A stretch of 64,000 bases of DNA from Luteipulveratus mongoliensis (GTDB lineage Bacteria; Actinomycetota; Actinomycetes; Actinomycetales; Dermatophilaceae): NCBI RefSeq assembly GCF_001190945.1, contig NZ_CP011112.1, positions 2,356,001-2,420,000 of the forward strand, written 5' to 3'. Shown one piece after another: positions 7,641-16,571 of this stretch; within the stretch, counting starts at the first letter, position 1; each line of letters opens with the position of its first letter. The position numbers and the translations under genes are program-made. The notes under the pieces are model-generated. The model was not told the DNA's origin. It saw nothing but the letters and a program-made list of their open reading frames with translations, and ran no database searches.

Positions 7641-8939
7641 GTGTCCGACACCCCCAAGCCACCACCGCTGACCGACTTCTGGCACGACCTGCCCCGTGAG
7701 GGTAAGTGGCTGCTCTCGACGATCATCCTGGACTTCATCGGCACCGGGTTGGTCCTGCCGTTCAGCGTGGTCTACCTGCACGAGGTGCGCGACATCCAGC
7801 TGTCCACGGTCGGTGTGCTGCTCGGCATCCCGGCCGTTGTCGGACTGCTGCTGGTAGCCCCCGCCGGAGCCCTGATGGACCGGGTCGGGGCCCGACGACT
7901 CGTGGTGGCCGCACTCGCGGTCCAAGTGGTCGCCGAGGTGCTGATGTCGCAGGTCCACGGGCCGGGGATGGCCGCGATCGCCCTGACGATGCTGGGGGTC
8001 GCGAGCGCCGCGATGTGGCCGGGCTTCAACACCCTGATCGCCACGATCATGCCGACGAGCGTGCGACAGCGGTACTTCGGTGTCAGCTTCGCGATGGTCA
8101 ACGTCGGCATCGGGATCGGCGGCGTTGCGGGCGGCCTGCTGGTCGACGTCGAGCGGCCGGCCACCTTCGTGGCGATCTACCTGATCAATGGGCTGACATT
8201 CCTGGCCCCGCTGGCCGTGATGCTCGGTCCGCTGCGTCGGGTCAACGGGGTGCCCGAGGCCCCGGCCGATGACGAGCACGAAAGCGTCGCGCCGTCGTAC
8301 GCCAGTCTGTTGCGCGATCGAGCGCTGCGTCCGGTCCTGGTGCTCGCGTTCGTTGCCGGCTTCGTGGGCTATGCCCAGCTCAACGTCGGTATGCCGGCCT
8401 TCGCGCGCGCCGAGGGCGGGGTGTCCACCCAGGCGCTCGGGGTGGCGTACGCCGTCAACACCGCCTTGATCGTCGTGCTCCAGCTCGTGGTGCTGCAGCG
8501 CATCGAGGGCAAGCGCCGCACCAGGGTGCTGATCGCGATGAGCGTGATCTGGGCGGTCGCCTGGCTGTCCCTCGGCGCCTCGGGGATGGCAGCCGGCACC
8601 GTCGTGGCAGCCGTGCTCCTGTGTGTCTGCTTCGGCGTCTTCGGTCTGGGCGAGACGTTGTACCAACCCACCGTGCCGGCGATGGTCAACGATCTGGCAC
8701 CGGCCGGTGCGATGGGTCGCTACAACGCCGCGTTGACCGCGTCGTTCCAGCTCTCAGGTCTGGTCGGGCCGGTCGTCTCCGGGCTGCTGATCGGACACGG
8801 CCTGTCGACGGTCTACATCGTCGTGATGGTCGTCGGCTGTGCCATGGTCGCCGGGCTTACCCGCCAGGTTGAGCGACGGATCTCCTTGCAGGCCAACGGT
8901 GCTCGAGCCGACCGTGATGGCGTTGTGCTGTCCGTCTGA
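7641..8939 (+). CDS. Major facilitator superfamily (MFS) transporter
   Basis: A predicted 12-helix inner-membrane transporter of 432 residues. The loop between helices 2 and 3 carries the MFS signature (GALMDRVGARRLVVAAL). The pattern and the central cytoplasmic loop (near residues 210-220) resemble drug/proton antiporters of the DHA1 type. GTG 7641 (VSDTPKPPPLTDFW) is preferred over GTG 7617, since the extra residues look non-coding, though neither has a strong ribosome binding site. The last 186 bases are overlapped antisense by the reading frame of the convergent serine hydrolase. The substrate is unknown. Confidence 0.85.
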   Translation: MSDTPKPPPLTDFWHDLPREGKWLLSTIILDFIGTGLVLPFSVVYLHEVRDIQLSTVGVLLGIPAVVGLLLVAPAGALMDRVGARRLVVAALAVQVVAEVLMSQVHGPGMAAIALTMLGVASAAMWPGFNTLIATIMPTSVRQRYFGVSFAMVNVGIGIGGVAGGLLVDVERPATFVAIYLINGLTFLAPLAVMLGPLRRVNGVPEAPADDEHESVAPSYASLLRDRALRPVLVLAFVAGFVGYAQLNVGMPAFARAEGGVSTQALGVAYAVNTALIVVLQLVVLQRIEGKRRTRVLIAMSVIWAVAWLSLGASGMAAGTVVAAVLLCVCFGVFGLGETLYQPTVPAMVNDLAPAGAMGRYNAALTASFQLSGLVGPVVSGLLIGHGLSTVYIVVMVVGCAMVAGLTRQVERRISLQANGARADRDGVVLSV

Positions 8940-10481
8940 GGTGCGGACCAGGGGCTTGCGGGTCTCAACAGGACGCGATCGCCAGCGCAGTCGGGCGACT
9001 GACACCACCGTCGCGCACACCCACAGCGGGATGGCGAGGAGCAAAGACCAGGCAACGTCGGGCGCCCACAGCCGTAGCGTCGACCAGCCCGTGCCGAAGT
9101 AGCCCGGCACCATCAGCATGACGCCCACCAGCCCCACACCCAGTAGTGCCACGAGCAGTCGTCGGACCACACCTGAGCGGCGTCGGCGGACGAGTCGCCA
9201 TGACTGCCCGATGAGCATCGCGAGCCCAGCGACAGCCAGTCCAAGACTGACCCACGGCGCGGCGCTGAGCACCGGATCTCCCTGCTCTGACTGAGGTTTC
9301 GCACCGGCTGCGGTCCGCAAGAGGTTCTTGCCCACACTGCCCAGCACAGCTGCCTTCGCCTCGGACGAGGCATTGGCCAGGACTACGACGGCGACACCTC
9401 GCGAGGGCAGGAGGAGCACGTGTGCGAATGAGCCAGGCGTGGCTCCTGTGTGCTCGGCGACGGTGGCGGGCACGCCGTCGACAGCGCCGACACTCCAGCC
9501 GAGCCCGTAGAACCGATCAGGCTTGCCGGTCGACACCGCCGCCCTGTGCATCGCGTCGAACGACTCCTGGGTGGTGCCGCTCCTGCTCGCCGGCCCGAGC
9601 TGGGCGCGCGCGTAGGTCACCATGTCATCAAGCGTGCTGCCGACGTAGCCGTACGCGACGCCCGAAGCAACGTACGCGCGGTCCAGCGCGACCGCGCGAC
9701 CGAAGATGTAGCGGTGGCCGGCCTGAAGATGTGCGGCGCGCGCCTGCCGGGCGGTGGTGATGGTGGCGCGCATGCCGAGCGGGTTGAGCAGCCGCGTGGT
9801 CAGGATGTCCGCGAACGGCTTCCCGGCAATGCGTTCGACCATCGCTCCCAGGACGAGGTAGTTGGCGCTGGAGTACTCGTAGTGGGTGCCGGGCGTGGCG
9901 GCGGGATCGGCATCCCTCAAGGAGCGCATCTGCCGTTGAAGGGCATCGGGTCGGTCATCGATCACGTCGCCTCGCGAGATGCCATCGGCCGCGCTGATGC
10001 CGCTCGTATGGGTCAACAGCTGTCGGACCGTGATCTCAGCGCCGCGCCCTCCCGAGAGCTCGAAGTCCGGCAGATAGGTCGCGACGGGCTTGTCCAGGTC
10101 GACCTGGCGCTGATCGACCAGCTGCATCACGATCGTCGCGGTCATGGTCTTGGACACCGAACCGATGAGGAAGGGCGTCTCGCGGGTGATCGGATCGCCG
10201 TTGTCCTTGCTGCCGGAGACGTCTCGATGAACCACGCCATCCTGGGTCACCACTGCGACTGCCCAGCCCGGAACATGTTGCTGATCAAGCGTTTTGGTGA
10301 CTTCTCTGTAGTCCGACGCGGACGTGCTCGCGACCGGTTCTGAGGTGGGTGCCGGCCAAAGGCTCGTCGCTTGAGCGGTGCTGCCCACGAGCAATGACAG
10401 CAGAGCTGTGACAGCCAGTCCGATGGCCAGGACTGGCCGTCGGGCGACGTACGGCGTGGCTGGTGTCGGCCGAGAAGTCAT
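8754..10481 (-). CDS. Membrane-anchored beta-lactamase-family serine hydrolase
   Basis: This 575-residue protein has a signal or anchor segment at residues 16-38 and a class C beta-lactamase/esterase fold. The nucleophile motif SVSK is at 108-111, with a YSS motif at 203-205 (YEYSSANYLVLG). Three C-terminal membrane segments lie at about 400-420, 437-457 and 470-492. This is the layout of penicillin-binding-protein-like D,D-peptidases or esterases with a membrane tail. The last 62 codons run antisense through the end of the MFS gene with no obvious conserved content, suggesting the original stop has been lost. A TetR gene is divergent, with a palindrome between the starts. Confidence 0.85.
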   Translation of the reverse strand: MTSRPTPATPYVARRPVLAIGLAVTALLSLLVGSTAQATSLWPAPTSEPVASTSASDYREVTKTLDQQHVPGWAVAVVTQDGVVHRDVSGSKDNGDPITRETPFLIGSVSKTMTATIVMQLVDQRQVDLDKPVATYLPDFELSGGRGAEITVRQLLTHTSGISAADGISRGDVIDDRPDALQRQMRSLRDADPAATPGTHYEYSSANYLVLGAMVERIAGKPFADILTTRLLNPLGMRATITTARQARAAHLQAGHRYIFGRAVALDRAYVASGVAYGYVGSTLDDMVTYARAQLGPASRSGTTQESFDAMHRAAVSTGKPDRFYGLGWSVGAVDGVPATVAEHTGATPGSFAHVLLLPSRGVAVVVLANASSEAKAAVLGSVGKNLLRTAAGAKPQSEQGDPVLSAAPWVSLGLAVAGLAMLIGQSWRLVRRRRSGVVRRLLVALLGVGLVGVMLMVPGYFGTGWSTLRLWAPDVAWSLLLAIPLWVCATVVSVARLRWRSRPVETRKPLVRTSDGQHNAITVGSSTVGLQGDPSLNLAGKPGDHGTADDHHDDVDRRQAVSDQQPGDDRPDQT

Positions 10482-10503
10482 AACAATATGTATATACGGT
10501 TAT
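10480..10503. promoter_or_regulatory. Palindromic operator between serine hydrolase and TetR genes
   Basis: ATAAC at 10480-10484 and GTTAT at 10499-10503 form the outer arms of a 24-base imperfect palindrome. Its centre (AATATGTATATACG) continues the symmetry at six further positions. It spans the hydrolase start codon and the 47-base space before the TetR start. Size and place fit a TetR operator controlling both genes. Confidence 0.55.
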
Positions 10504-10528
10504 GGTCCACAGTGTCTATGGTGCGTCT

Positions 10529-11182
10529 ATGGCAAGGACGGCTGACCACGGTGCTCGGCGGCAACAGATCCGTGACGCGATCCGTGTTGTTGCGCTCGAG
10601 TCAGGGCTTCCTGCGGTCACCGTGGCGCGGGTCGCTGCTGCTGCCGGCATGTCCGTCGGGCTCGTGCAGCACTACTTCCCGAGCAAGGAGGCGATGCTCG
10701 TCGACGCATTCACGGAGGTGCGCCGAGAGGTCATCGAGCGCATCGACGTCGTGCGGGTGCGGGCCGAGAAGCGCTATCAGCGAATCGAGCAGATTCTGGT
10801 TGCCGCGTTGTCCGAGATGCTCCCGCTGGACGCACGCCGACGTTCGGAGGTCTACCTGGTCCTCGCGTTCGCGGGCATGGCCCTGCACCACGAGGGCATG
10901 CGGCGTGCCGAGCGGGACAACGATCGGGAGCTGCGTCGTCGGATCAGCGAGGCGGTGACCAACGGCAAGGAGTGCGGGGAGGTCGCCACCGAGACCGACG
11001 CAGAGCAGACTGCGTGGACCATGCTTGCGGCCGTACAAGGCCTGACGTGGCACCTCTACGACGACGACACGTCGGCCGCCCGCAAGCGGACTCGCGGGTC
11101 GGTGGAGCAGATGGTGCACGCGGTCTTCGTCGGCCCGTGCGCCCGGGCCGATGAGGCTCGCGCCGCACGGAGCGACGCCTAA
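10529..11182 (+). CDS. TetR/AcrR family transcriptional regulator
   Basis: This 217-residue regulator has the helix-turn-helix at about residues 9-55 (RQQIRDAIRVVALESG, VTVARVAAAAGMSVGLVQHYFPSKEAML), a BetI-like signature, and a helical C-terminal domain. I chose ATG 10529 (MARTADHG). The ATG at 10502 overlaps the palindrome at 10480-10503 and would place the operator in the coding sequence. It most likely represses the divergent serine hydrolase and itself. Its stop overlaps the stop of the convergent fahA by two bases. Confidence 0.85.
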   Translation: MARTADHGARRQQIRDAIRVVALESGLPAVTVARVAAAAGMSVGLVQHYFPSKEAMLVDAFTEVRREVIERIDVVRVRAEKRYQRIEQILVAALSEMLPLDARRRSEVYLVLAFAGMALHHEGMRRAERDNDRELRRRISEAVTNGKECGEVATETDAEQTAWTMLAAVQGLTWHLYDDDTSAARKRTRGSVEQMVHAVFVGPCARADEARAARSDA

Positions 11183-12384
11183 CGAGCGGGCGCGATCGTG
11201 CCCGTCACCTCGCCCAGGCCGATGCGCGAGCCGTTCGGCCCGGGTGCCGACCCCGTGATGGTGACGGTGTCGCCGTCCTCAAGGAAGGCACGAGTCTGTC
11301 CGTCCTGCAACGTGATCGGTTCTTTGCCGGACCAGGTGAGCTCCAACAGGCTGCCGCGTTCGGCCTTCTCGTCACCGGACACCGTGCCGGAGGCGAACAG
11401 ATCGCCGGGGCGCAGGCTCGCGCCGTTGACCGTCATGTGCGCGAGCATCTGAGTCGGTGACCAGTACATGTCGCGGTAGGGCGGCCGCGAGACGACGGTG
11501 CCGTTGATCGACACCTCCATCTCGATGTCCAAGCCGTAAAGGCCCTCACCTCGCAGGTAGTCCATCGGCTCAGGGTTCTGGGCGGGCAGATCGACACGAG
11601 CTGCGCGTAGCGCCTCCGTCGGAACGACCCACGCGCCGAGGCTGGAGGCGAACGACTTGCCGAGGAACGGGCCGAGCGGGACGTACTCCCAGGCCTGGAT
11701 GTCACGCGCTGACCAGTCGTTGAACAGCGCCACCCCGAACAGGTGCTCATCGGCCTGGTCGACGCTGACCCGGCTGCCGACCGGCGACGAGCCACCCACG
11801 ACGAAGCCGAGCTCGGCCTCGATGTCGAGCCGGATGCTCGGGCCGAACACAGGCGCGGCATCCTGCGGCGCCTTGCGCTGACCGACCGGGCGTACGACGT
11901 CGGTGCCGCTCACGACGACCGTCCCGGAACGACCGTGGTAGCCGATCGGGAGGTGCTTCCAGTTCGGCGTGAGTGCGTCGCCGTCCGGCCGGAAGATCGA
12001 GCCGACGTTGGTGGCGTGCTGCTCGCTGGCGTAGAAGTCGACGTAGTCGGCGACCTCGATAGGCAGGTGCAGCCGGACCTGGTCCAGCGGATAGAGGTGC
12101 GGTTCGACGCAGTCGCGCTGACTCTCATTGGTGAGCACCTCGACGATCCATGCGCGTCCCGACTCCCAGGCCGAACGCCCTTCTGCCAGAAAGGCATTCA
12201 GACTTGAGGTCTGCCAGACACGGGCAGACTCCATGCCGGCCGCCTCGGCGCAGGCGCCGAGGTCGAGCACCTGGTCTCCGATGCGCACTCCGACGCGCGG
12301 GCCTGCGTCCTGGGTCGAGAACACGCCATAGGGCAGGTTGTGGATGCCGTACGGATGGTCGGCCGGGGGGACGAGCTCGCTCAT
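11179..12384 (-). CDS. fahA: Fumarylacetoacetase
   Basis: This 401-residue enzyme is of typical length. It hydrolyses 4-fumarylacetoacetate to fumarate and acetoacetate, the last step of tyrosine/homogentisate degradation. The N-terminal SH3-like region is followed by the catalytic FAH domain. Recognisable segments are DYVDFYASEQHATNVGSIFR (catalytic His region), LDIEAELGFVVGG with its metal-binding glutamates, and NDWSARDIQAWEYVPLGPFLGKSF. The start ATG overlaps the stop of the upstream unknown gene (ATGA), making a two-gene operon divergent from hmgA. Confidence 0.95.
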   Translation of the reverse strand: MSELVPPADHPYGIHNLPYGVFSTQDAGPRVGVRIGDQVLDLGACAEAAGMESARVWQTSSLNAFLAEGRSAWESGRAWIVEVLTNESQRDCVEPHLYPLDQVRLHLPIEVADYVDFYASEQHATNVGSIFRPDGDALTPNWKHLPIGYHGRSGTVVVSGTDVVRPVGQRKAPQDAAPVFGPSIRLDIEAELGFVVGGSSPVGSRVSVDQADEHLFGVALFNDWSARDIQAWEYVPLGPFLGKSFASSLGAWVVPTEALRAARVDLPAQNPEPMDYLRGEGLYGLDIEMEVSINGTVVSRPPYRDMYWSPTQMLAHMTVNGASLRPGDLFASGTVSGDEKAERGSLLELTWSGKEPITLQDGQTRAFLEDGDTVTITGSAPGPNGSRIGLGEVTGTIAPAR

Positions 12385-13217
12385 ACTTCTTGCTCCTCGA
12401 TGAGTTTCAGGTGCGCCAGGTCGCGGACCGGGTCCAGGACGTCGCAGCAGCCGTAGGAGTGGAACTGGTTGCGGACAGCGGCGACTGCGTCGCCGTCCAG
12501 AGCGCGGATCTCATCCACGATGGCGGCCGGATCGCGTTGCTCCAGAACGCTGTTCACGTCAGCCGCAGTCGCGCCGGTCTGCGCGAGACGAGTGGCGAGC
12601 AGCACGTTGAGGAACCCGTGCTGCGACTCCTGGCCACCAGCCGTCGAGGCCGTGTGAGCGATGGCTTGGTGCATGCCGCCGGTCAGCTTGAACGCGATGC
12701 CGTGCTCCGTGGTTGCCAGCAGGAAGGCGCCGACCTGGCTGGCGGTCGGCACGTTGATGGTCTCGGTGGACCCCGTCCGCAGCTTGGCCCGGACCTGCTC
12801 GTTGCCGGCCAGGTCCGCCAATGACTCGAGGCCGCCCTGGTCGGGCGTGATCTCGACGGCGATCGGTACGCCGAGCTCGAGCGCGTCGCGCCAACCGGGT
12901 CTGTAGGCCAGCTCGATGCCGGCCAGCGAGTGCCCCTTCGCATCCGCAAGGAGCCGGGCTGCGGTCAGCACAGGACCGAGGTCGGCATCGGGGCGCCCGA
13001 TCACGGCAACCGTCAAGGGGGACGTGCCTGCGACGGCTTCGGTGACCTGCTGAGGCGGGAGGAGGAGGGGGCCGATGAGGTCGGCGTACGACGCGTTGCG
13101 CCGGTGCTCTCGTCGGGTGATGGCGTCGGGAAGGGGCGCGTTGCCCGGAGGGAAGACAGCGGCGTCGTCGATGAGGCCGGTGAACAGCGCGCGCGGGGGC
13201 CGTGGCGGCGTTGACAT
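12381..13217 (-). CDS. Conserved protein of unknown function in the homogentisate operon
   Basis: This 278-residue soluble protein starts at ATG 13217 (MSTPPRPPR) and is translationally coupled to fahA. I do not recognise a named domain. Conserved-looking blocks are DDAAVFPPGN (17-26), a KLRTGS strand-loop (145-150), FKLTGGMHQA (176-185), HGFLNVLLA (200-208) and HSYGCCD (253-259). Regular beta-alpha alternation suggests a TIM barrel. Similar unnamed proteins accompany homogentisate genes in other actinobacteria, as far as I recall. No glutathione-type maleylacetoacetate isomerase is encoded in this locus, so that missing step is one speculative role. No function is shown by the sequence. Confidence 0.75.
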   Translation of the reverse strand: MSTPPRPPRALFTGLIDDAAVFPPGNAPLPDAITRREHRRNASYADLIGPLLLPPQQVTEAVAGTSPLTVAVIGRPDADLGPVLTAARLLADAKGHSLAGIELAYRPGWRDALELGVPIAVEITPDQGGLESLADLAGNEQVRAKLRTGSTETINVPTASQVGAFLLATTEHGIAFKLTGGMHQAIAHTASTAGGQESQHGFLNVLLATRLAQTGATAADVNSVLEQRDPAAIVDEIRALDGDAVAAVRNQFHSYGCCDVLDPVRDLAHLKLIEEQEV

Positions 13218-13261
13218 GGCCGTCACGCTACTGCATTCTCGGTTGGCCGATGATACAGGTA

Positions 13262-13278
13262 CGTCCGTTAATCGGACG
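13262..13278. promoter_or_regulatory. CGTCCG-TTAAT-CGGACG palindrome upstream of hmgA
   Basis: This perfect inverted repeat with 6 bp arms and a five-base spacer lies in the 103-base divergent region between the unknown gene/fahA operon (start 13217) and hmgA (start 13321). The position suits an operator that co-regulates both transcripts. No dedicated regulator gene sits in the locus other than the TetR gene beyond fahA. Confidence 0.5.
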
Positions 13279-13320
13279 CCCGATCTCGGCCTCGCCGCCG
13301 CACGAACAAGGGGCATGACC

Positions 13321-14565
13321 ATGGCGTACTACCGGTCGCAGGGAGCCATCCCTCCGAAGCGACACACCCAGCACCGCACGCCCGAAGGCGGCCTCTACTA
13401 CGAGGAGCTGATGGGGGAGGAGGGCTTCTCCTCCGACTCCTCTCTGCTCTACCACCGTGGCATTCCGTCAGCGATCTCCGATGCCCAGGTGTGGGAGCTC
13501 GGCGACTCTCTCGACACCGCCCCGAACCACCCGCTCGTGCCGCGGCACCTCAAGCTGCACGACCTGTTCGGCGACGACGACAAGGACGTCGACGTGGTGA
13601 CCGGCCGACGACTGGTACTCGGCAACGGAGACGTGCGGATCTCGTACGTCGTGGCCGACAAGGTGAGCCCGTGGTATCGCAACGGCATCGGCGATGAGTG
13701 TGTCTACATCGAGCGCGGAAACGCCCACGTACAAACGGTTTTCGGCGCTTTCGACCTGCGTCAAGGTGACTACCTGATCATCCCGCGCGCCACGACGCAC
13801 CGCTGGCTGCCGGTCGTCGAAGGCGACGAGGGCTATATCGAGCCGCTGCGGGCGTACGCCATCGAGGGCAACTCGCACATCGCACCTCCCAAGCGCTACC
13901 TCTCCCGCTACGGGCAGCTGCTGGAGCACGCGCCCTACTGCGAGCGTGACCTGCGCGGCCCGGCCGGACCGCTGCTCGCCGAGGACATCGGCGCTGATCG
14001 GGGCGAGGCGACCGAGGTCTACATCAAGCACCGGGGGAGTGGCCCGCAGTCCAGCGGCGGCATCGTCGGCACGGTCTACACCTACCCGCACCACCCGCTC
14101 GACGTCGTCGGCTGGGACGGCTGCCTCTATCCGTACGCGTTCAACGTCGAGGACTACATGCCGATCACGGGCAAGGTGCACCAGCCGCCGCCCGTGCACC
14201 AGGTGTTCGAGGGCTACAACTTCGTCGTCTGCAACTTCGTGCCGCGCAAAGTCGACTACCACGAGCTGTCGATCCCGGTGCCGTACTACCACTCCAACGT
14301 CGACAGCGACGAGATCATGTTCTACGTCGACGGCGACTACGAGGCGCGCAAGGGCTCGGGCATCGGCAAGGGCTCGATCTCGGTGCACCCGGGTGGTCAC
14401 GCGCACGGGCCGCAGCCGGGGGCGTACGAGAAGTCCGTGGGCGTGCACTACTTCGACGAGCTCGCGGTCATGGTTGACACGTTCCGGCCGCTGGAGCTCG
14501 GCGAGGCCGGCCGCGCGGTCGATGACGGCAAGTACGCCTGGACCTGGGTCGGCGGCAAACCGTAG
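13321..14565 (+). CDS. hmgA: Homogentisate 1,2-dioxygenase
   Basis: This 414-residue iron-dependent cupin enzyme opens the ring of homogentisate to 4-maleylacetoacetate. The family opening MAYYRSQGAIPPKRHTQ is present. The metal-site region shows HSNVDSDEIMFYVDGDY, and HPGGHAHGPQPG lies towards the C-terminus. Two ATGs compete; the second, at 13321, is chosen because AAGGGG lies seven bases before it, whereas the ATG at 13315 would be only one base from that site. It is divergent from the fahA operon and acts just before the fumarylacetoacetate step. Confidence 0.94.
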   Translation: MAYYRSQGAIPPKRHTQHRTPEGGLYYEELMGEEGFSSDSSLLYHRGIPSAISDAQVWELGDSLDTAPNHPLVPRHLKLHDLFGDDDKDVDVVTGRRLVLGNGDVRISYVVADKVSPWYRNGIGDECVYIERGNAHVQTVFGAFDLRQGDYLIIPRATTHRWLPVVEGDEGYIEPLRAYAIEGNSHIAPPKRYLSRYGQLLEHAPYCERDLRGPAGPLLAEDIGADRGEATEVYIKHRGSGPQSSGGIVGTVYTYPHHPLDVVGWDGCLYPYAFNVEDYMPITGKVHQPPPVHQVFEGYNFVVCNFVPRKVDYHELSIPVPYYHSNVDSDEIMFYVDGDYEARKGSGIGKGSISVHPGGHAHGPQPGAYEKSVGVHYFDELAVMVDTFRPLELGEAGRAVDDGKYAWTWVGGKP

Positions 14566-14683
14566 ACAACCCACGGCGTGGAGGGTGAACGGAGGCTGAC
14601 AGTTCGGGGCGTACGGCTGTGGGACCCAGGCGAGGCGAGTAGCGTCGCGCCGGTCCCACCGGACGTACATCCATAGGAGAGCA

Positions 14684-16516
14684 ATGTCGTACCCCACCAG
14701 CTCCGTGTCCCGCCGCAACCTGCTGTCGATGGCGGTGGTCGGCGGAGCCGGCCTGGCCCTGACATCGAGCGAGTCCGCGCAGGCGGCCGGCCACGGCCAC
14801 GACAAGTCGCTGACCCTGACCGTCCTCGGGACGACGGACCTGCACGGCAACGTCCTCAACTGGGACTACTTCAAGAACGCCGAGTACGACGACGCCACCC
14901 ACAACGACATCGGCGCTGCCAAGTGCGCGACGCTGATCAAGGCCATGCGCGAGGAGCGGGGCGCCGACACCTGCATCACGCTCGACGCCGGCGACACGAT
15001 CCAGGGCACGCCGCTGGCGTACTACTACGCCAAGATCGACCCGATCACCCAAGGCTCCAAGCACCCGATGGCCGCCGCGATGAACGAGATCGGCTACGAC
15101 GCCGCGGCCCTCGGCAACCACGAGTTCAACTACGGCATGGACCTGCTGCGCGCCTTCGAGCGCCAGCTGCACCACCCGCTGCTCGGCGCGAACGCCCTGG
15201 ACTGGAAGACCGGCCGGCCGGCCTTCAAGCCGTACGTCATCAAGACCGTCAAGGTGCGCGGCCACAAGCCCGTCCGCGTCGGCATCGTCGGCCTTGTGAC
15301 TCCCGGCGTGGCGATCTGGGACAAGGCCAACGTGGACGGCAAGGTGAAGTTCAACGGCATCGTCGAGCAGGCCAAGATTGTGGTGCCCCAGGTGAAGCGC
15401 GCCGGCGCCGACATCGTCATCGTCTCGTGCCACTCCGGCGCTGACACCTCGTCGTCCTACGGCGACGCGCTGCCCTACCCCGAGAACGCGAGCACCCTTC
15501 TCGCAGAACAGGTTCCGGGCATCGACGCGATCCTCGTCGGCCACGCGCACAAGGAGATCCCGCAGCGCTTCGTGGCCAACAAGCAGACCGGCAAGCAGGT
15601 GCTGCTGAGCGAGCCGTACTACTGGGGCATGCGCGTGACGGTCATGGACCTCAAGCTCACCAAGGTCCGCGGCAAGTGGCAGGTGACGAGCTCGGCCGCC
15701 ACTCTCCTCAACGCCAACACCGCACCCGAGGACAAGCGCGTCGCAGCGCTCATCCGCCCAGCCCACGAGAAGGTCCTGACCTACGTCAACGGCGTCGTCG
15801 GCACGAGCAAGGCCGCCATGTCGGCCGCGACGTCGCGTTACGAGGACACACCGGCGATCGACTTCATCAACTACGTCCAGGCCGATGCGGTCAAGCAGGC
15901 CATCGCCGGCACTGCTGACGCAGCCACGCCCGTGCTGTCCATCGCGGCGCCGTTCAACAAGGACGCCGCCATCCCGGCGGGCAACGTGACGGTTCGTGAC
16001 GTGGCCGGGCTCTACATCTACGACAACACGCTCCTCGGCATCACGTTCACCGGTGCCCAGGTGAAGGCCTACCTCGAGAAGTCGGTCGAGTACTTCAAGC
16101 AGGTCTCCGGCGCCGGCCCCTTCACGCCCGACCAGCTCACCAACGCCGTGACGCCGACGGCGCCCAACGGCACGCCTGACTACAACTACGACATCATGGG
16201 CGGCCTCGACGCGGCGCTGACCTACGACATCGACGTGAGCGTCCCGGCGGGTGCCCGCATCCGCAATCTCGCGTACGACGGCAAGCCGGTCGGCGCCACC
16301 GACCCGTTCGTCATCGCGATCAACAACTATCGGCAGTCCGGCGGTGGCGGCTTCCCGGGCGTGACGGACGCCGAGGTCGTCTACAACCGGCAGGTCGAGA
16401 TCCGGCAGCTGCTCATCGACTGGGTGACGGCCAAGAAGGAGATCGACCCGGCGACGTTCTCGACGGTCGACTGGCGACTCGTCTCGGGCTCGACCCCGAT
16501 CGTCATCAACGGCTGA
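14684..16516 (+). CDS. Secreted bifunctional 5'-nucleotidase / metallophosphoesterase (UshA-like)
   Basis: This 610-residue exported enzyme has a twin-arginine signal at residues 1-35 (SRRNLLSMAVVGGAGLAL, cleavage near AQA-A). The calcineurin-like metal motifs are complete: GTTDLHGN (48-55), DAGDTIQG, GNHEFNYG, SCHSGAD and GHAHKE. The C-terminal 5'-nucleotidase substrate-binding domain follows, with NNYRQSGGGGFPG near the end. It should dephosphorylate nucleotides, or cyclic nucleotides, outside the membrane to yield nucleosides and phosphate. The neighbouring ribokinase and nicotinamidase genes fit nucleoside/NAD salvage, though they lie on the opposite strand. Confidence 0.9.
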   Translation: MSYPTSSVSRRNLLSMAVVGGAGLALTSSESAQAAGHGHDKSLTLTVLGTTDLHGNVLNWDYFKNAEYDDATHNDIGAAKCATLIKAMREERGADTCITLDAGDTIQGTPLAYYYAKIDPITQGSKHPMAAAMNEIGYDAAALGNHEFNYGMDLLRAFERQLHHPLLGANALDWKTGRPAFKPYVIKTVKVRGHKPVRVGIVGLVTPGVAIWDKANVDGKVKFNGIVEQAKIVVPQVKRAGADIVIVSCHSGADTSSSYGDALPYPENASTLLAEQVPGIDAILVGHAHKEIPQRFVANKQTGKQVLLSEPYYWGMRVTVMDLKLTKVRGKWQVTSSAATLLNANTAPEDKRVAALIRPAHEKVLTYVNGVVGTSKAAMSAATSRYEDTPAIDFINYVQADAVKQAIAGTADAATPVLSIAAPFNKDAAIPAGNVTVRDVAGLYIYDNTLLGITFTGAQVKAYLEKSVEYFKQVSGAGPFTPDQLTNAVTPTAPNGTPDYNYDIMGGLDAALTYDIDVSVPAGARIRNLAYDGKPVGATDPFVIAINNYRQSGGGGFPGVTDAEVVYNRQVEIRQLLIDWVTAKKEIDPATFSTVDWRLVSGSTPIVING

Positions 16517-16571
16517 GCCGTCTGGTGTGGCTTACCCACGACATGTGATGCGCCGATAGCCCGGCGAGTGC

